Both the position numbers and the translations under genes were made by a program. The notes under the pieces were generated by a model. That model saw nothing but the letters and a program-made list of their open reading frames with translations. It was not told where the DNA came from and did not search any database. Shown here one piece after another: positions 14,659-16,077 of a DNA stretch of 16,077 nucleotides. How positions within the stretch are numbered: the first letter of the stretch is position 1; each line of letters begins with the position of its first letter. The stretch comes from Fen-1038 sp042408355 (lineage in GTDB: Bacteria; Chloroflexota; Anaerolineae; Anaerolineales; Villigracilaceae): assembly GCA_042408355.1 (NCBI GenBank), contig JBHORD010000069.1, positions 1 to 16,077 of the forward strand, given 5' to 3'.

Positions 14659-15693
14659 CTAACTGTTTATAGACTTTGCCAATCCTCTCCAAAACGCATC
14701 CCTCTCGCCCGGCGCAAACGGAGTATAAATCGTCAGCCGGTCGGCGATTGCGCCGTAGCGCGATTTCAATTCGGAAGCCAGTTTGTCGGCTGAAGTCACA
14801 ACACAAAACTCATTCAGCATTTCATCGGTGATGAGCGCTGGCATTTCCGCCCACTCGCCTTTGGCCGCATGCGCCGACAACGTTTCGGCAATCCCGCCCC
14901 AGCCGTGGAAATCCATGACGGAACGATACGACGGCGTTGACGCATAAAATGAAATCTGCGCGCGGGCGAAATTTTCCTCTTCGGGAGATGTCGCCACAAA
15001 CGCGGTGACCGAGATCGTCACGTTTTCCCTTTTGCGTTTTGCTTTTCTCGCGCCTTCTTCAATCGCAGGCAGCATGACTTCCTTCAAATAACGCGGACTG
15101 TTGAATGGATGCGCGTGGAATCCATCGCAGATTTCGCCTGCGAGTTTTGCAAGACCGGTGTTTACGCCAGCGATGTATATCGGGATGCCCCCGCCCCGCT
15201 CTTCCCCATTTTCCTTGAAAAGGAGGGGAGATAAAGGAGGGGGCTGAAAAAAAGGCGACATCAATGTCAACTTATAATATTCGCCGCGGAAATTCAGCTT
15301 CGTCCCATTCTGCCAACAATCCCACAAAGCGCGTATGGCTTGAATCTGCTCACGTAATTTCCCGGTTACGGATTCGGGCCATGGCATTCCAAATCTTCGT
15401 TCGATGTGCGCTTTGACCTGCGTACCGAGCCCCAGGATGAATCGTCCGCCGGATTGCGCGGCCAGATCCCAGGCTGTATAAGCTAAAGTTGCAGGCGAGC
15501 GGGCGAACGAGACCGCGATGGCTGTGCCAAATTTCATCTGCAAGGAATGTTCGGCGATCAGCGCACAGGGAAGAAACGGATCGTGCTGGGTTTCTTGCGT
15601 CCACAACGCGTCGAAGCCAATTTCTTCGGCGGCTTTTGCAATCGCAGGGACATCTTTCAATTGAACGGGGGGAAGTGCGGCGTCAAGTTTCAT
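14659..15693 (-). CDS. Luciferase-like (LLM) F420-type oxidoreductase
   Basis: Proteins of this class use reduced flavin or coenzyme F420 to oxidise or reduce organic substrates in the cytosol; the real substrate is unknown. The 344-aa sequence has TIM-barrel LLM signatures: ALPPVQLKDVPAIAKAAEEIGFDALWTQET (about 7-36), FGTAIAVSFARSPATLAYTAWDLAAQSGGRFILGLG (about 55-90), HIERRFGMPW, IPIYIAGVNTGLAKLAGEICDGFH (about 170-193), and C-terminal ALITDEMLNEFCVV. It most resembles the F420-dependent subgroup typified by mycobacterial homologues. Residues about 151-169 (PPPLSPLLFKENGEERGGG) are an extra low-complexity segment encoded by a palindromic repeat. Removing it joins SPFFQ to IPIYIAG, as expected for the family. 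ATG 15693 has no clear SD. It lies downstream of a broken peroxiredoxin gene on the same strand and converges with the transporter. Confidence 0.9.
   Translation of the reverse strand: MKLDAALPPVQLKDVPAIAKAAEEIGFDALWTQETQHDPFLPCALIAEHSLQMKFGTAIAVSFARSPATLAYTAWDLAAQSGGRFILGLGTQVKAHIERRFGMPWPESVTGKLREQIQAIRALWDCWQNGTKLNFRGEYYKLTLMSPFFQPPPLSPLLFKENGEERGGGIPIYIAGVNTGLAKLAGEICDGFHAHPFNSPRYLKEVMLPAIEEGARKAKRKRENVTISVTAFVATSPEEENFARAQISFYASTPSYRSVMDFHGWGGIAETLSAHAAKGEWAEMPALITDEMLNEFCVVTSADKLASELKSRYGAIADRLTIYTPFAPGERDAFWRGLAKSINS
15188..15243. repeat. Palindromic repeat element inside the LLM gene
   Basis: C5-G-C4 at 15188-15197 and a TTCCCC/GGGGAG pair nearer the centre mirror G-rich runs ending at 15239-15243. 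The centre is TCCTTGAAAAGGA at 15212-15224. The motif (CCCCTCC around TTTTCAAGGA when read on the other strand) is of the dispersed palindrome type common between genes in cyanobacteria and Chloroflexota. Here it lies in coding sequence and is read in frame. Confidence 0.7.
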
Positions 15694-15724
15694 ACGGCTG
15701 AGTCTAACATGTCTTTAAGTCAAA

Positions 15725-15752
15725 CGGCCTGCCGCGTTGGCTTGCAGGGCCG
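15725..15752 (-). terminator. Hairpin after the peroxiredoxin fragment
   Basis: On the minus strand CGGCCCTGC pairs with GCAGGCCG (one bulged base) around an 11-nt loop, followed by TTTGACTT. It probably ends the peroxiredoxin transcript, before the LLM gene starts 32 bp further on. Confidence 0.45.
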
Positions 15753-15775
15753 TTAACTTTTAAATTTTTTCCGAC

Positions 15776-15919
15776 TTACTGCGATTCGCTCATGCTGTCC
15801 ACAAAACCAAAAATCTCGCGGCTCTCCTGCAACCAGACCATCGGCGAAGTGGTCCGCTTCAAATAGCGGACAATTCCATCCCGGTCAACGACCAGCGAAG
15901 CCGTACGCTGAATGAGCAG
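15776..15919 (-). pseudogene. C-terminal fragment of a peroxiredoxin-like (AhpC/TSA) gene
   Basis: Minus-strand codons from CTG (15919-15917) to TAA (15778-15776) read LLIQRTASLVVDRDGIVRY, then LKRTTSPMVWLQESREIFGFV and a short tail. This matches the end of bulk AhpC/TSA peroxiredoxins: the strand with VVDRDGIVRY, then a final helix after SPMVWLQESRE. The thioredoxin fold and catalytic cysteine that should lie upstream are missing. Beyond 15919 the frame continues for 16 AT-rich codons (VSIYELEKFF) with no likeness to the family and then hits TAG at 15970-15968. The gene is therefore disrupted or joined to foreign sequence. A living peroxiredoxin would normally be about 150-180 aa; only 48 remain. 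Identification rests on a short stretch, but the motif is characteristic. Confidence 0.65.
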
Positions 15920-16077
15920 AAAAAATTTTTCCAATTCATAAATTGAAACAAATTTACTCTATAAGAATCATTTAATCAATTTAAAAATCTATGTAATATT
16001 TTTAAATATAACTTTGTGTTGAAATATCAGATATAATTTCATTTTTTTAACACCAAATTACCATACAATTCATCTTG
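15920..16077. other. Sharply AT-rich tail of different composition
   Basis: From about 15920 to the edge, only about 28 of some 157 bases are G or C by my count, against a roughly even composition in the rest of the window. No gene, terminal inverted repeat, tRNA or direct repeat is visible. The change coincides with the break in the peroxiredoxin gene. It may be the flank of an insertion or genomic island, or a chimeric assembly join. Confidence 0.7.

Overview
This window looks like a bacterial chromosome segment, most likely from Chloroflexota (class Anaerolineae or a close relative). The pointers are a recX-rny pair, a MaeB-type malic enzyme, an F420-type luciferase-like oxidoreductase, a Gram-positive-type GAAC-N4-GTTC operator, and dispersed palindromic repeats of a kind I associate with environmental Chloroflexota. 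This placement is inference from gene style, not a phylogeny.

Left part (1-3570). Three genes lie on the minus strand: recX and rny (overlapping by 4 bp), then a partial multi-pass membrane protein cut by the left edge. That protein has a consensus sigma70 promoter with a perfect 16-bp palindrome resembling a LexA box in its spacer. A 680-bp non-coding stretch precedes recX. It holds hairpins, a terminator-like structure next to the recX start, and a decayed inverted repeat. On the plus strand, maeB (759 aa) follows with a strong Shine-Dalgarno and ends at a perfect hairpin.

Middle (5978-14593) is a potassium-homeostasis island on the plus strand. It opens with a small membrane-anchored gene carrying an in-frame TAA directly followed by ATG. 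Next comes the kdp operon: an unnamed 32-aa membrane peptide, kdpF, kdpA, kdpB and kdpC. A 57-aa membrane protein, an orphan KdpE-type response regulator and an APC-superfamily (KimA-like) transporter follow. No KdpD sensor kinase is visible. Three upstream regions (kdp operon, 57-aa gene, kdpE) share one ungapped 70-bp architecture with TTGAC-type boxes at offsets 1, 12, 33 and 44. This looks like a response-regulator operator and would define a local regulon with two K+ import systems and two unannotated small membrane proteins. It is the main discovery candidate here.

Right part (14594-16077). On the minus strand is a luciferase-like F420-type oxidoreductase whose reading frame has absorbed a 56-bp palindromic repeat, adding about 19 residues. 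The last 48 codons of a peroxiredoxin-like gene follow. That gene is broken at about 15919, where the sequence changes abruptly to about 18% GC and stays so to the window edge. This suggests an insertion, an island boundary or a chimeric join.
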